Of a stretch of DNA of 64,000 nucleotides, positions 8,219-17,457 are shown piece after piece. Numbering within the stretch: the first letter of the stretch is position 1; each line of letters starts with the position of its first letter. The notes under the pieces were generated by a model. It made no database searches. It saw nothing but the letters and a program-made list of their open reading frames with translations, and was not told the origin of the DNA. The stretch comes from a bacterium. Its GTDB lineage: Bacteria; Sumerlaeota; Sumerlaeia; SLMS01. A program made the position numbers and the translations under genes. The stretch is from contig WGMQ01000004.1 in NCBI GenBank assembly GCA_016125005.1, positions 1 through 64,000 on the forward strand, given 5' to 3'.

Positions 8219-10114
8219 TTGAAGACAATCGCCAGTCTGTTTCTCTCGGGCGCACTTGCCGCTATTGTCGCCCATGCGCCTGCTGCCGAGTCCACTTTCG
8301 TTCCCAAGATCCCCATCATGGAGGTCGGCGACCTCCGCCCCGGGATGACCGGCTACGGCCTGAGTGTCTTCGAAGGCTCGACGCCGCGAAAGTTCAATAT
8401 CGTCATCAAGGGCGTCCTGACCAACCGCTTCGCCGGCAGCGACATGATCATCATCGAGAGCGATGATCCCATCATGAAGGACATCGGCGGCGTCGCGGGC
8501 ATGAGCGGCAGTCCGATCTTCGTGGACGAAAAGCTGGTGGGTGCCTTTGCCTACGGCTGGGGCTTTAGCGTGCGTCCGGTCAACGGCGTGACACCGATCC
8601 GCGAGATGATGAAGGTCATGGACCTGATCACGACGGAATCGAAGGTCTCTCCGGACGAACTGCCCACGTCGCTGGCGGGCTGGGAGTCGGCGCGGCGCGA
8701 GTTGGCGCGTACCTTCCCGCCGCTGCCGACCCGCGACTATGCACGCACCGAGCTGGAGAGCATCGGCCTGGAACCGCCCGACGCGGGCGCCGACACGGTG
8801 ACTTTCCAGCCACTCGGGACACCACTTCTTTCCAGTTCGCAAAGCCCTCTCGTGATGGGGCAGCTTGAGAAGATGTTTGCCGGTACGTCGCTCCGTCCCG
8901 TGATGGCGGGGATGCAGGGCGGCGCCATGGGCGACGCTCGTGGCCGCGATCTGCCGGACCTGAAGGTCGTCAATGGTGGCGCGCTGAGCGTCATCATTGC
9001 GGAAGGCGATCTGGCACTGGCGGGTCTCGGCACGACGACCTATGTGCAGGACGATCGGCTGGTGGCCTTTGGCCATCCCATGATGGGCTCCGGCGCCGTC
9101 GACATACCGATTGCCGTCTCCGAGGTGCTGACCGTGATCCCGACGGTGGCACGTCCCTTCAAGGTGGGCAACGCGTTGAAGACAGTTGGTGCCCTGCGCC
9201 AGGATCGTCTCCCCGCCGTGGGTGGAAGCCTCTCGGCCGCGCCGCCCGTTCTGATGCCGCTGAGCGTCCACATCACGGCGCCAGAGTCGAAGCTGGACCA
9301 GACCTTCAACTATCGTCTCTGGAACGACCGGAGCATGATGCCCCAAATCTCCATGGTCTGCGTGCTGGAGTCGCTGGACAAGGTACGCATGGGCGGTCCG
9401 ATGGGGATGGACATGAGCTATACGATCACGCTCAAGAACGGGCGCACGATCAGCGCGACCGAGTACATGTCCGGCGACATGTTCCTCAGCATGATGGCGG
9501 CGATGGGTATGGCGGAAACGCTCGACATCATGGCGAACAATCCCTTCAAGGCGCCCGGCGTGGAAAGCGTCGCCGTCGATATTCGCTTCGGCGACCGGGA
9601 CAAGATGATGGTCTTCGACCGGGTGACCAAGCGGCTTCCGAACAAAATCGAGCCAGGCGACTCGGTACAGCTCGACCTGCGCTATCAGCGTTGGCGCAAG
9701 GATCACGTCGATCTTCCCGTGAAGGTGCAGCTCCCCAAGAGCCTACGCGCCGGGAGCTATACGCTGCGCGTGATGGATGGACGTGAGCGGCTGCAACTCG
9801 AATATACAAATCGCCCAGAGCTGCGTCGCATCGATAGCTACGACCAGTTGGTTGAGGCACTTCAGCCGAACTTCCCAGGCAACCAAGCCTACGTCGTGCT
9901 GCTTTCCAACGAGGGACGCCAGACGATGGACGGCAAGGTTCTTTCCTCCGTGCCGACCTCGATCGCGATGGCCACGCAGGCGACCTCGCGCCGCCCGGAC
10001 GCCCAGGGCACCGCGCCCGGCGCCATCGTGTGGGAGAGCAAGATCCCGGTCGATGGGATGCTGCTTGGCGGCACCACCGTCACCCTTCAAGTCGAAGAAC
10101 CGACCCGCCCCTGA
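8219..10114 (+). CDS. SpoIVB-like peptidase S55 domain protein, secreted
   Basis: About 631 residues with an N-terminal signal peptide (LKTIASLFLSGALAAIVA...AES). Next comes MEVGDLRPGMTGYGLSVFEG and the serine-protease motif GVAGMSGSPI at about 91-100, as in the S55 (SpoIVB) family. A second conserved block, FGHPMMGSGAVDIPIAVSEV, follows in the middle, and the C-terminal half looks like beta-sandwich domains. Its role is probably periplasmic. I place the start at a TTG (8219) because it begins a normal signal peptide; a GTG at 8108 gives a longer, less coding-like N-terminus. It may be co-transcribed with the propeller gene 64 bases downstream. Confidence 0.8.
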   Translation: MKTIASLFLSGALAAIVAHAPAAESTFVPKIPIMEVGDLRPGMTGYGLSVFEGSTPRKFNIVIKGVLTNRFAGSDMIIIESDDPIMKDIGGVAGMSGSPIFVDEKLVGAFAYGWGFSVRPVNGVTPIREMMKVMDLITTESKVSPDELPTSLAGWESARRELARTFPPLPTRDYARTELESIGLEPPDAGADTVTFQPLGTPLLSSSQSPLVMGQLEKMFAGTSLRPVMAGMQGGAMGDARGRDLPDLKVVNGGALSVIIAEGDLALAGLGTTTYVQDDRLVAFGHPMMGSGAVDIPIAVSEVLTVIPTVARPFKVGNALKTVGALRQDRLPAVGGSLSAAPPVLMPLSVHITAPESKLDQTFNYRLWNDRSMMPQISMVCVLESLDKVRMGGPMGMDMSYTITLKNGRTISATEYMSGDMFLSMMAAMGMAETLDIMANNPFKAPGVESVAVDIRFGDRDKMMVFDRVTKRLPNKIEPGDSVQLDLRYQRWRKDHVDLPVKVQLPKSLRAGSYTLRVMDGRERLQLEYTNRPELRRIDSYDQLVEALQPNFPGNQAYVVLLSNEGRQTMDGKVLSSVPTSIAMATQATSRRPDAQGTAPGAIVWESKIPVDGMLLGGTTVTLQVEEPTRP

Positions 10115-10177
10115 GCTGTATAGATTGATAGACACTCGAATCCATTGCACACCACCACACAGGATCAAGTCGCCAAC

Positions 10178-12211
10178 ATGAAGACATCCCGGTTCCTGGC
10201 CTCAATGATTACAGCCGCGCTCGGCTTTGCCGCGGGCTCCGCCACGGCAGCCACCACGAGTCAGGTCATCGACGATCTCGTGGTGGATTTCGCCAGCGGT
10301 GACTATACGACGTCGACGCTGACGCAGGACGGCTACATCATCCCGCCGATCGAGCGCCTTCGCCTGGCGACCATCGACACGGAAATCGCCTGGGATGTCG
10401 TCGAGAAGGGCGACACCCGCTATGTGGCGACGGGACACGAGGGGAAGGTCTTCAGCCAGAAGGGCAACGAGGAGGCGAAGCTCCTGACGAGTTTCTCCGA
10501 GCCGGAACTCTATACGCTCGCCGATTCGGCCAAGCACGGCCTCGTGGTGGCGGCAAGCCCCGGCGGCAATCTATACAAGATCGACGACAAGGGCACGACC
10601 ACGTCGCTGGCGAAGCTCGGCGCCGAGATGATCTGGGACCTGGAGCCGCAGGGCGATGACCTGCTGGTCGCGACCGGTACCCCCGCGACCGTCAGTGTGG
10701 TCGACGCGAGGGGAGTCGGCTCGGTCCGCGCCAAGTTCGAGAAGCCCCAGAACGTGCTCGACATTGCACCGGTCCCCGGCAGCAAGGACGTTGTTGTGGC
10801 AACGCAGGGCCCAGGCCTCGTGGCCCGCGTTTCCCCCGAAGGTTCTGTAAGCGTCCTGGTCGATCCGCAGCAGGAGGAAGTGCGCCGTGTGGCGGTCGGA
10901 CCCGATGGCTCGATCTACGCGGCCATCAACGGCGTCCGCTCCCCGGGGGAGAAGTTCCTCGGTGTCGGCGCCAAGCCCGCGCCCGGCGGTGGCGGCAACA
11001 ACAAGCCCCGGCCGGAGAGCTTTATCATCCGCATTCATCCCGACGGGTTTGCCGAGGAGTGGTGGACCTCTCCCGAGTCGCCGATCCATGACCTGTCCGT
11101 CCGTCCCGATGGTTCGCTGCTGGTGGCCGCCGGGATGAAGGGCGCCGTCATGGGCGTGACGCCCAATCGTGACACGCTGCGCCACGGCGTCGCCGACGAG
11201 TCGATCGTCACGCGCCTCGCTCCCGCGAAGGACGGCGGCGTGCTGGCGCTGACCGGCGCCGAGGCATCCATCTGGCGCATCAATCCGGAGAAGTCTGCCT
11301 CGGGCGAGTTCGTCTCCAAGGTCTACGACGCGGCCGGTTCTGCCCGCTGGGTCCGCGCCCGACTTCTGGCCGAGGCCGGCAAGGGCGGCGTTCGCATCGC
11401 CTTCCGCGAAGGAAACACGCAGGAGCCCGACGACACCTGGAGCGAATGGGCCGGTCCGTCGGACGCGCTTGCCGACTCGATCCAGATCCCCGGAGGCTAT
11501 GCGCGTTTCTTCCAGTACAAGCTCTTCCTGGATGCTGCCACGAAGGAGGCGCAACCGCGCGTCGACAAGGTGACCGTCTACTACACGTCGCCCAACGTGG
11601 CCCCGCGGCTCAACGAGGTGAAGGTCGAGGCGCAAAAGCCGAAGGAACCCGCCCAAGCCGCCGCGGCACGCGGCAAGTACGACGTGACCTGGAACGCCGT
11701 GGACCCGAATGGCGACTCGCTCGTGGCGAACGTCTATCTCAAGCCGCTCGCCAGCGGTGCCCGGTCACTGATCGCCGAGGATGTGGCGGACGGCCGCCTC
11801 CCCGTCGATTCACTCTCCCTCCCGGACGGGCGCTACCGCTTCGATGTGGTCGTGACCGATGCTCCGTCGAATCCGCTGGGCACGGAGGCATCCGTCGAAT
11901 TCTCCAGCCCGGTGGTCCTTTTCGACAACAATCCGCCTGCGATGACGCTGCAAAGCAGCACACGAAAGGGCGACACCGTCACGATTCGCTTTACGGCGCT
12001 CGACTCCGCGAGTGTGATCGCGGGCGCCGAGTGGCGCACGGGCACCAAGTACCCGCGCCCGCTCGCCTCCGACGACGGGGCACTTGATTCGCCCTCCGAG
12101 TCGTTTACGCTCACTCTCAGTGGCGAGGATGCCAAACCCGGCACCTTGCTCATCATTTCAATCGGCGACGAAAATGGCAACCGAAGCTTCCGAGACATCA
12201 TCGTCGAATAA
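10178..12211 (+). CDS. Secreted beta-propeller (NHL/WD40-like) protein
   Basis: 677 residues with a clear signal peptide (MKTSRFLASMITAALGF...ATAA). Residues about 60-390 show repeated short blade-like units such as VRRVAVGPDGSIYAA and IHDLSVRPDGSLLVAAG. A Gly/Pro-rich loop (GAKPAPGGGGNNKPRP) sits within one blade. The C-terminal part contains fibronectin/Ig-like strands (YDVTWNAVDPNGDSLVANVYL; FDNNPPAMTLQSSTRKGD). It is probably a periplasmic or cell-surface protein of unknown role. The start at 10178 is chosen over an upstream ATG at 10145 because it begins the signal peptide. Its end overlaps the next gene by 38 bases, suggesting an operon. Confidence 0.75.
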   Translation: MKTSRFLASMITAALGFAAGSATAATTSQVIDDLVVDFASGDYTTSTLTQDGYIIPPIERLRLATIDTEIAWDVVEKGDTRYVATGHEGKVFSQKGNEEAKLLTSFSEPELYTLADSAKHGLVVAASPGGNLYKIDDKGTTTSLAKLGAEMIWDLEPQGDDLLVATGTPATVSVVDARGVGSVRAKFEKPQNVLDIAPVPGSKDVVVATQGPGLVARVSPEGSVSVLVDPQQEEVRRVAVGPDGSIYAAINGVRSPGEKFLGVGAKPAPGGGGNNKPRPESFIIRIHPDGFAEEWWTSPESPIHDLSVRPDGSLLVAAGMKGAVMGVTPNRDTLRHGVADESIVTRLAPAKDGGVLALTGAEASIWRINPEKSASGEFVSKVYDAAGSARWVRARLLAEAGKGGVRIAFREGNTQEPDDTWSEWAGPSDALADSIQIPGGYARFFQYKLFLDAATKEAQPRVDKVTVYYTSPNVAPRLNEVKVEAQKPKEPAQAAAARGKYDVTWNAVDPNGDSLVANVYLKPLASGARSLIAEDVADGRLPVDSLSLPDGRYRFDVVVTDAPSNPLGTEASVEFSSPVVLFDNNPPAMTLQSSTRKGDTVTIRFTALDSASVIAGAEWRTGTKYPRPLASDDGALDSPSESFTLTLSGEDAKPGTLLIISIGDENGNRSFRDIIVE

Positions 12212-13661
12212 GCGCAACACGACGCTGCGCGAGCGCCTGGCCCGGGCCGACCCGAGCCTGACCGTCCCCGCCAGCGTTGCGGTCGCGGAGCTTCCACCCG
12301 GCGTTCGCATCTCCCACGTCATGAGCGGCTCGCTTGGCGAGCGCGGCGGGATCCTCGTTGGTGAGAAACTTGTCTCCATCAATGGCAAGCCGATCCGCGA
12401 CACCGTGGACTTCTACTTCCACGGCGCCGATGACCGGCTGACGATCGCGATGGAGGACGCCGCGGGGAATCCGCGCAAGGTCTCCATCCGCAAGGAGACC
12501 CCGGAGGACCATCTCGGCCTTGAGGTCGAGCAGTTCACGACCCAGCACTGCGGCTGCGCCTGCGTGTTCTGCTTCGTGCATCAGCTCCCCGACAACATGC
12601 GCAAGTCCCTCTATGTGAAGGACGAGGACTATCGCCTCAGCTTCCTCCAGGGCTCGTACATCACCGGCACGAACCTCAAGGACTCGGACCTTGAGCGCAT
12701 CGCCTCGCAGCGTCTCTCACCGCTGTATATATCGACCCACGCCATCGACGAGGACGTTCGCAAGTACCTGCTTGGCCTGAAGAAGGCGCGCCCCATCATC
12801 GAGGTGCTCCAGTTCTTCAAGAAGCACCGCATCCAGATGCACTCGCAGATCGTGCTGTGCCCCGGAGTCAACGACGGCGCCGAATTGGATCGCACGCTCG
12901 ACACGCTCCTCTCCTTCCATCCCACGGTGCAGAGCATCGCCATCGTGCCGCTCGGCATGACGAAGTGGCGCGACGGGCTCCCGGACCTCAAGCCGGTGGA
13001 CCGTACCTACGCCAAGGCCTTCCTAAAGGGCCTCAAGCCGCGCCTCGCGGCCATCGAGAAGAAGTTCGGCCATCCCATCGCCCTCCTGGCCGATGAGTGG
13101 TACCTGATCGCGGGCCTCAAGCCACCGAGCTACACGCGGTACCCCGACCTCCCCCAGCTGGAAAACGGCGTGGGCATGGTCTATCATTTCTACAAGGACT
13201 TTGCCGAGGCACGCAAGGCGCTGCCCGCCAAGCTGCCCCGCCCGTGGCGCGTCGCCGCCGTGACCTCCACCCTGAGCCCCCCGGTGCTGGAGAAGATCAT
13301 CGAGCTTTGCCACCAGTGCGAGGGCCTTCGTATAGATGTCTATCCAACCGTCAACACGGTCTTTGGCGAGACGATCCACGTCACGGGCCTGCTGACCGGC
13401 TCCGACATCGGCAAGACGATCAAGCACGCCCCGTTCTACGACCAGTATCTGCTCCCCGGCAATTGCCTGCGGAAGTACGACGAGCGCTTCCTCGACGACC
13501 TGACGCTTTCGGACCTGCGCCAGCAAACCGGCAAGCTCATTACGCCGGTGCTGGGCGGTGCGCTGGACTTCGTCGAGACGATCCTTGAACAGGCCATCGG
13601 CGCCGAACACCGTACCCCCGGCGACCACGTCTTCCTGAAGAAGCACTGGGCCAACAGCTAA
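12174..13661 (+). CDS. DUF512 family protein with PDZ and radical-SAM-like domains
   Basis: 495 residues. A PDZ-like domain near residues 38-100 (GVRISHVMSGSLGERGGILVGEKLVSINGKPI) is followed by an iron-sulfur radical-SAM motif C126-x3-C130-x2-C133 (CGCACVFCFVHQLP). The DUF512 C-terminal domain follows, with GLRIDVYPTVNTVFGETIHVTGLLTG as its hallmark. Proteins of this build are widespread and their substrate is unknown. The start codon lies inside the end of the propeller gene in another frame, so translation may be coupled. Because the N-terminus is polar, the protein is probably cytosolic. Confidence 0.9.
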   Translation: MATEASETSSSNKRNTTLRERLARADPSLTVPASVAVAELPPGVRISHVMSGSLGERGGILVGEKLVSINGKPIRDTVDFYFHGADDRLTIAMEDAAGNPRKVSIRKETPEDHLGLEVEQFTTQHCGCACVFCFVHQLPDNMRKSLYVKDEDYRLSFLQGSYITGTNLKDSDLERIASQRLSPLYISTHAIDEDVRKYLLGLKKARPIIEVLQFFKKHRIQMHSQIVLCPGVNDGAELDRTLDTLLSFHPTVQSIAIVPLGMTKWRDGLPDLKPVDRTYAKAFLKGLKPRLAAIEKKFGHPIALLADEWYLIAGLKPPSYTRYPDLPQLENGVGMVYHFYKDFAEARKALPAKLPRPWRVAAVTSTLSPPVLEKIIELCHQCEGLRIDVYPTVNTVFGETIHVTGLLTGSDIGKTIKHAPFYDQYLLPGNCLRKYDERFLDDLTLSDLRQQTGKLITPVLGGALDFVETILEQAIGAEHRTPGDHVFLKKHWANS

Positions 13662-13681
13662 CCCCCGCGGAGCAATCCCTC

Positions 13682-14122
13682 ATGGCCGACAAGACCCCGA
13701 AGAAGGCCGTGAAGGCCGGGCCCAAGCTCCTCTCCGGCGGCAACCCGCAGATCGCCAAGGCCGACGGCGACGAGCCCGTCCAAGCCTACATTGCCGCCAT
13801 GCCGGGTTGGAAGGGTGACGTCGGGCGCCAGCTCGATGCCCTCATTGTCCGCACGGTCCCCAACGTGAAGAAGGCGGTCCGATGGAACACCCCGTTCTAC
13901 GGGGTCGAAGGCAGCGGCTGGTTCATCGCCTACCACTGCATCACGCGGTATGTGAAGGTGACCTTCTTCCGCGGCGCCTCGCTGACACCCGTCCCGCCCA
14001 TCGAATCGAAACAGAAGGACGTGCGCTACTTCCACATCCACGAGGGCGACCAAGTGGACGAGAAACTGCTCGCCAGTTGGATCAAGCAGGCGGCGGAACT
14101 TCCCGGTGCGGATTGCTTCTGA
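13682..14122 (+). CDS. DUF1801 (YdhG-like) domain protein
   Basis: 146 residues. The fold is recognised from VQAYIAAMPGWKGDVGRQLDALI, then VKKAVRWNTPFYGVEG and WFIAYHCITRYVKVTFFRG, the conserved blocks of the DUF1801/YdhG domain. Members are small cytosolic proteins of uncertain function; some are described as frataxin-like in fold. A Lys-rich N-terminal tail (MADKTPKKAVKAGPK) precedes the domain. It starts 20 bases after the DUF512 gene and converges on the SRPBCC gene, leaving three bases between stops. Confidence 0.82.
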   Translation: MADKTPKKAVKAGPKLLSGGNPQIAKADGDEPVQAYIAAMPGWKGDVGRQLDALIVRTVPNVKKAVRWNTPFYGVEGSGWFIAYHCITRYVKVTFFRGASLTPVPPIESKQKDVRYFHIHEGDQVDEKLLASWIKQAAELPGADCF

Positions 14123-14125
14123 TCG

Positions 14126-14566
14126 TTACCCCTCAACCAGCGCCTGCAACCGATCCAGCACCTGCTCGTTGAAGGTCGAGCAGAGAGGGCGCATCTTCGC
14201 GGCCATCTCGGGGCTTTCGAATTCCTGATCCCAGGAGAGGTGCGTCCCTTCGCCCTCGACGGTCAACGTCACCGTCAGTCGAAACCAAGGGTTGGGGAGG
14301 TGCTCGATCACGATGCGGGAGTGCGGCACCACCTCGCGGATGATGCTTTCGTTGGGATAGTCGACCCCGTTGGGTCCGTGCATCACGAAAATCCAGCGAC
14401 CCTCTGGCTTAAACTCGAAAATCTCGAACGTGTTTCGGAAACCGTTGGGGCCCCACCACTGGGCGAGCAGTTCCGGACGCTCGAACGCCGCAAAAACCGC
14501 CGCGGGGCTCACTGCCAGCACCCGCTCGTTGTGGGCGACGGCGCTTTCAAGGTTCACATCGGACAT
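14126..14566 (-). CDS. SRPBCC/AHSA1-family protein
   Basis: 146 residues of the START-like hot-dog fold. The signature is AAVFAAFERPELLAQWWGPNGF near the start, then FEFKPEGRWIFVMHGPNG, and a C-terminal helix (FNEQVLDRLQALVEG) that closes the ligand pocket. Homologues are annotated as activators of Hsp90 ATPase-like or polyketide-cyclase-like proteins; the ligand is not predictable. The start at 14566 (MSDVNLES) has GGAG about ten bases upstream; a longer frame to 14629 is unlikely. It converges with the DUF1801 gene. Confidence 0.85.
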   Translation of the reverse strand: MSDVNLESAVAHNERVLAVSPAAVFAAFERPELLAQWWGPNGFRNTFEIFEFKPEGRWIFVMHGPNGVDYPNESIIREVVPHSRIVIEHLPNPWFRLTVTLTVEGEGTHLSWDQEFESPEMAAKMRPLCSTFNEQVLDRLQALVEG

Positions 14567-14716
14567 CGTGAGTGGCTCCTCACTGGGCGGGATAGTGGAG
14601 CTTGTCCGGTGAGTCCGCAGGGAAGTCAAGACCGCTGCTCGTCCGCTTCATCCTTGCGCCCAACGGGCTGTCCGCTTGCATTGGCGACGTCGTTACCTTG
14701 CTGTCAGGATCCCCCC

Positions 14717-15463
14717 GTGTCGCTGCTTGCCGATCTTCGGATACTATACAACATGGCGCTGCGTCCCGTTCGGGGCCGCACGCACCAGGAGCGGCTCGAT
14801 AGTTTCTATTCGGGCCAGGCCCAGGGCTATGACGACTTCCGTCGGCGTCTGCTGCATGGTCGCGAGGGCCTCTACCGGCGCCTGGCGGCGAATCCCGCCG
14901 ACGTGTGGGTCGACATGGGGGGCGGCACCGGCGCCAACCTGGAGAACATTGGCAAGGGTATCCATGCGTGGAAAAAGGTCTATCTGGTGGACCTGTCCCG
15001 TTCCCTGCTGGGCGTGGCGCGCGAGCGCGCGAAGGCCCGCGGCTGGACCAACATGCAGGGAGTCGAGGCGGATGTCACAACCTGGGTCCCCGCCGAGGGA
15101 CTCGGCTCGGCCGACGTGGTCACCTTCTCCTATAGCCTGACCATGATCCCCGATTGGTTCGCAGCGATCGACCAGGCGGAACGGCTCCTCAAGCCCGGCG
15201 GCATGATCGGTGTGGTGGACTTCTACGTCTCGCGCAAGTTTCCCGCCGCCGGCATGAAACGTCACGGCTGGTTCACGCGTACCTTCTGGCCCAACTGGTT
15301 CGCCATGGATAATGTGTTCCCGAGCGCCGACCATGTGCCGTACCTGCATAACCGCTTCGAGCGGGTCCACTTCGCGGAGCGCGTCGGTGGGATTCCCTAC
15401 ATCCCGGGCTCTCGGATGCCGTACTATCAATTCATCGGAAGAAAGCGGGACACGGCAGAATGA
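14717..15463 (+). CDS. Class I SAM-dependent methyltransferase, BtaB-like
   Basis: 248 residues. SAM-binding motif I is VWVDMGGGTGANLENIG, with the acidic loop end KVYLVDLSRSLL. Later blocks are ADVVTFSYSLTMIPDW and LLKPGGMIGVVDFYVSRK, then HGWFTRTFWPNWFAMDNVFP. This series resembles BtaB, which methylates the headgroup of betaine lipids, but the partner BtaA is absent here, so that role is tentative. I start at GTG 14717 because SLLADLRILYNMALRPVRG is family-like; ATG 14753 is an alternative. It overlaps the next gene by four bases (ATGA), indicating translational coupling. Confidence 0.78.
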   Translation: MSLLADLRILYNMALRPVRGRTHQERLDSFYSGQAQGYDDFRRRLLHGREGLYRRLAANPADVWVDMGGGTGANLENIGKGIHAWKKVYLVDLSRSLLGVARERAKARGWTNMQGVEADVTTWVPAEGLGSADVVTFSYSLTMIPDWFAAIDQAERLLKPGGMIGVVDFYVSRKFPAAGMKRHGWFTRTFWPNWFAMDNVFPSADHVPYLHNRFERVHFAERVGGIPYIPGSRMPYYQFIGRKRDTAE

Positions 15464-16239
15464 GCTTCGAACAGATCGAGATTTCCCACGGCGCCACCAA
15501 GGCGCGCATCGCCCCCGGGCGTGGATCCATCGCCACCAGTTGGTCCGTGGACGGGCGCGAACTCTTCCATCTGGACGAACGGAGCTTCAACGATCCGAAG
15601 AAGAGCGTCCGTGGCGGCAACCCGTTCCTCTGGCCGTTTGCCGGTGCCCTTGAGGGGGGCCGGTTTATCGAGGCTGGAACAGAGATCCACCAGCACGGCT
15701 TCGCCCGCGAGAAAGCATGGACCATTGAGGCGCAGGGAGCGGCGACGCTCGTGTTGTCGCTCGAATCGGACGCGAGCATGCAGGCCCTCTTTCCGTGGGA
15801 CTTCCGCATGGTCCAAACCTTCGAGGTGAGCGCGCGGCGTCTTTCCATCACGCTGGTGACGGAGAATCGCTCGCGGCGCGCAATGCCGGTGGCACCGGGC
15901 TGGCATCCCTACTATCCCATCGCGAACGCGGCGAAGCCACAGGTCTGCGTCGACCTGCCTGGCTTCCGCCACGCGCCCTTTGCCGATCCTGCCGGCACGT
16001 TCAACTTTGGCGTCGAGAGCAACGGGACCAACGCCTTCGACTTCCAGCTCGAGGACCGGCGATTCCGCATGGCCGTCAGCCCTAATATTCAGTGGTATCA
16101 GTTCTGGTCCCTCCCCGGCGAGGACTTCATCTGCGTCGAGCCCTTTGGTGGCCCGCCCAACGTCATCAACACCCGCCGTACAGAGCGCATCCCCCCCGGC
16201 GGGCGCGCCCTGCACTGGATGTCACTCGAACTCCTCTAA
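15460..16239 (+). CDS. Aldose 1-epimerase family protein
   Basis: 259 residues of the galactose-mutarotase beta-sandwich fold. The hallmarks are GNPFLWPFAGAL, the histidine motif HQHGFAREKAW, and GWHPYYPI, with the conserved C-terminal EPFGGPPNVINT. Such enzymes interconvert the anomers of aldoses or hexose phosphates; this subfamily (YeaD/D-hexose-6-phosphate-epimerase-like or sugar-processing) cannot be fixed by eye. It is translationally coupled to the methyltransferase upstream through an ATGA overlap, and the permease gene starts nine bases after it. All three may form one transcript. Confidence 0.8.
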   Translation: MSFEQIEISHGATKARIAPGRGSIATSWSVDGRELFHLDERSFNDPKKSVRGGNPFLWPFAGALEGGRFIEAGTEIHQHGFAREKAWTIEAQGAATLVLSLESDASMQALFPWDFRMVQTFEVSARRLSITLVTENRSRRAMPVAPGWHPYYPIANAAKPQVCVDLPGFRHAPFADPAGTFNFGVESNGTNAFDFQLEDRRFRMAVSPNIQWYQFWSLPGEDFICVEPFGGPPNVINTRRTERIPPGGRALHWMSLELL

Positions 16240-16248
16240 GGCGCCCTC

Positions 16249-17457
16249 ATGGATTCGGTCACGCTGGCCGTCTTCGTGTTTGTCTATACAGGGATGATCT
16301 TCGGCGGCTTTCGCGGCCTCGCGCTTGACCGCACGGGGATCGTGCTGCTGGGTGCCATCGCGATCCTGGCCACGGAACGCCTGACGCCGACCGCCGCCTG
16401 GGCTGCCGTGGACTTCCCGACGATCGGGCTCCTGTTCGGGCTCATGGTGATCTCCGCCCAGTTTCGCCTCGGCGGGTTCTATACGGCGGTGGCTCGCCGC
16501 CTGACCGCAGGCGCCAGTTCTCCCGGAGTCTTCCTCGCCCAGTTGCTCGCCATTTCCGCGGTGCTGTCCGCGCTGCTTGCCAACGACATCATCTGCCTCG
16601 CGCTGGCGCCGGTCGTCATCGAAATCGCCGCGGCGCGCCGACTCAATCCGATGCCCTTCCTGATCGGCCTCGCTTGTTCCTCCAACATCGGTAGCGCTGC
16701 GACGCTGATCGGCAATCCGCAGAACATGCTCATCGGCCAGTTGCTGAAGCTCCCGTTCCTGCCCTACCTGCTGGCCGCCACGGTCCCCGTTGCCATCGGG
16801 CTGGTGGCCTGCTGGGCGATCATCTGGTTGCTGTATAGACAACGGTGGGACGGCTCGCTGGAGATTCCACCGGTCGAGCGTCAGCCGTTCGACGCATGGC
16901 AGACAACCAAGGGAGCGCTGGTGCTCGCGGCGCTGGTGGTCTTCTTCCTGTGGCCCGCGGTTCCGCGCGAGGTCGCAGCCCTGGGCGCTGCGGGCCTCCT
17001 GCTCCTGAGCCGCCGCATGGCATCGCCGCGATTCCTGTCGCTGATCGACTGGAACCTGCTCGTGCTTTTCATTGGTCTCTTCATCGTCAACCATGCGCTG
17101 GCGGAGAGCGGAATGCTGGGTCACGCGGTCGAGTGGCTGCGCGCCAACAACGTCGACCCGAACCACGGCGGCGTCCTGTTTTGGAGCAGCGCCGTGCTGT
17201 CGAATCTCGTCTCGAACGTCCCGGCGGTAATGCTGCTGCTTCCGTCGACGTCGCATCCGCAGGCGGGGCTGATCCTGGCGCTGGCGAGCACCTTCGCCGG
17301 GAACTTCATCCTGGTGGGGAGCATCGCCAACATCATCGTGGCCGAGCAGGCGGCGCGGCTCGGAGTGCGCTTCAGTGCCCGCGAGCACGCCTGCGCAGGC
17401 ATCCCCATCACGCTGGCAACGCTGGCGATCGCGGCGCTGTGGCTGTTCGTGGCCTAA
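16249..17457 (+). CDS. SLC13/ArsB-like anion permease
   Basis: A 402-residue polytopic inner-membrane protein with about ten hydrophobic segments. The family motif NIGSAATLIGNPQNMLIG at about residues 142-160 matches the ArsB/NhaD/SLC13 superfamily ('..N(I/A)G..T.IGNP.N'), and the second half repeats it with LSNLVSNVPAVMLLLP. The substrate (arsenite, dicarboxylate, sulfate or silicate class) is not evident from neighbours. The stop overlaps the convergent pseudopilin stop. It contains two copies of the GTATAGAC word, at 16282 and 16833; the second is read as Tyr-Arg with the rare AGA codon. Confidence 0.85.
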   Translation: MDSVTLAVFVFVYTGMIFGGFRGLALDRTGIVLLGAIAILATERLTPTAAWAAVDFPTIGLLFGLMVISAQFRLGGFYTAVARRLTAGASSPGVFLAQLLAISAVLSALLANDIICLALAPVVIEIAAARRLNPMPFLIGLACSSNIGSAATLIGNPQNMLIGQLLKLPFLPYLLAATVPVAIGLVACWAIIWLLYRQRWDGSLEIPPVERQPFDAWQTTKGALVLAALVVFFLWPAVPREVAALGAAGLLLLSRRMASPRFLSLIDWNLLVLFIGLFIVNHALAESGMLGHAVEWLRANNVDPNHGGVLFWSSAVLSNLVSNVPAVMLLLPSTSHPQAGLILALASTFAGNFILVGSIANIIVAEQAARLGVRFSAREHACAGIPITLATLAIAALWLFVA

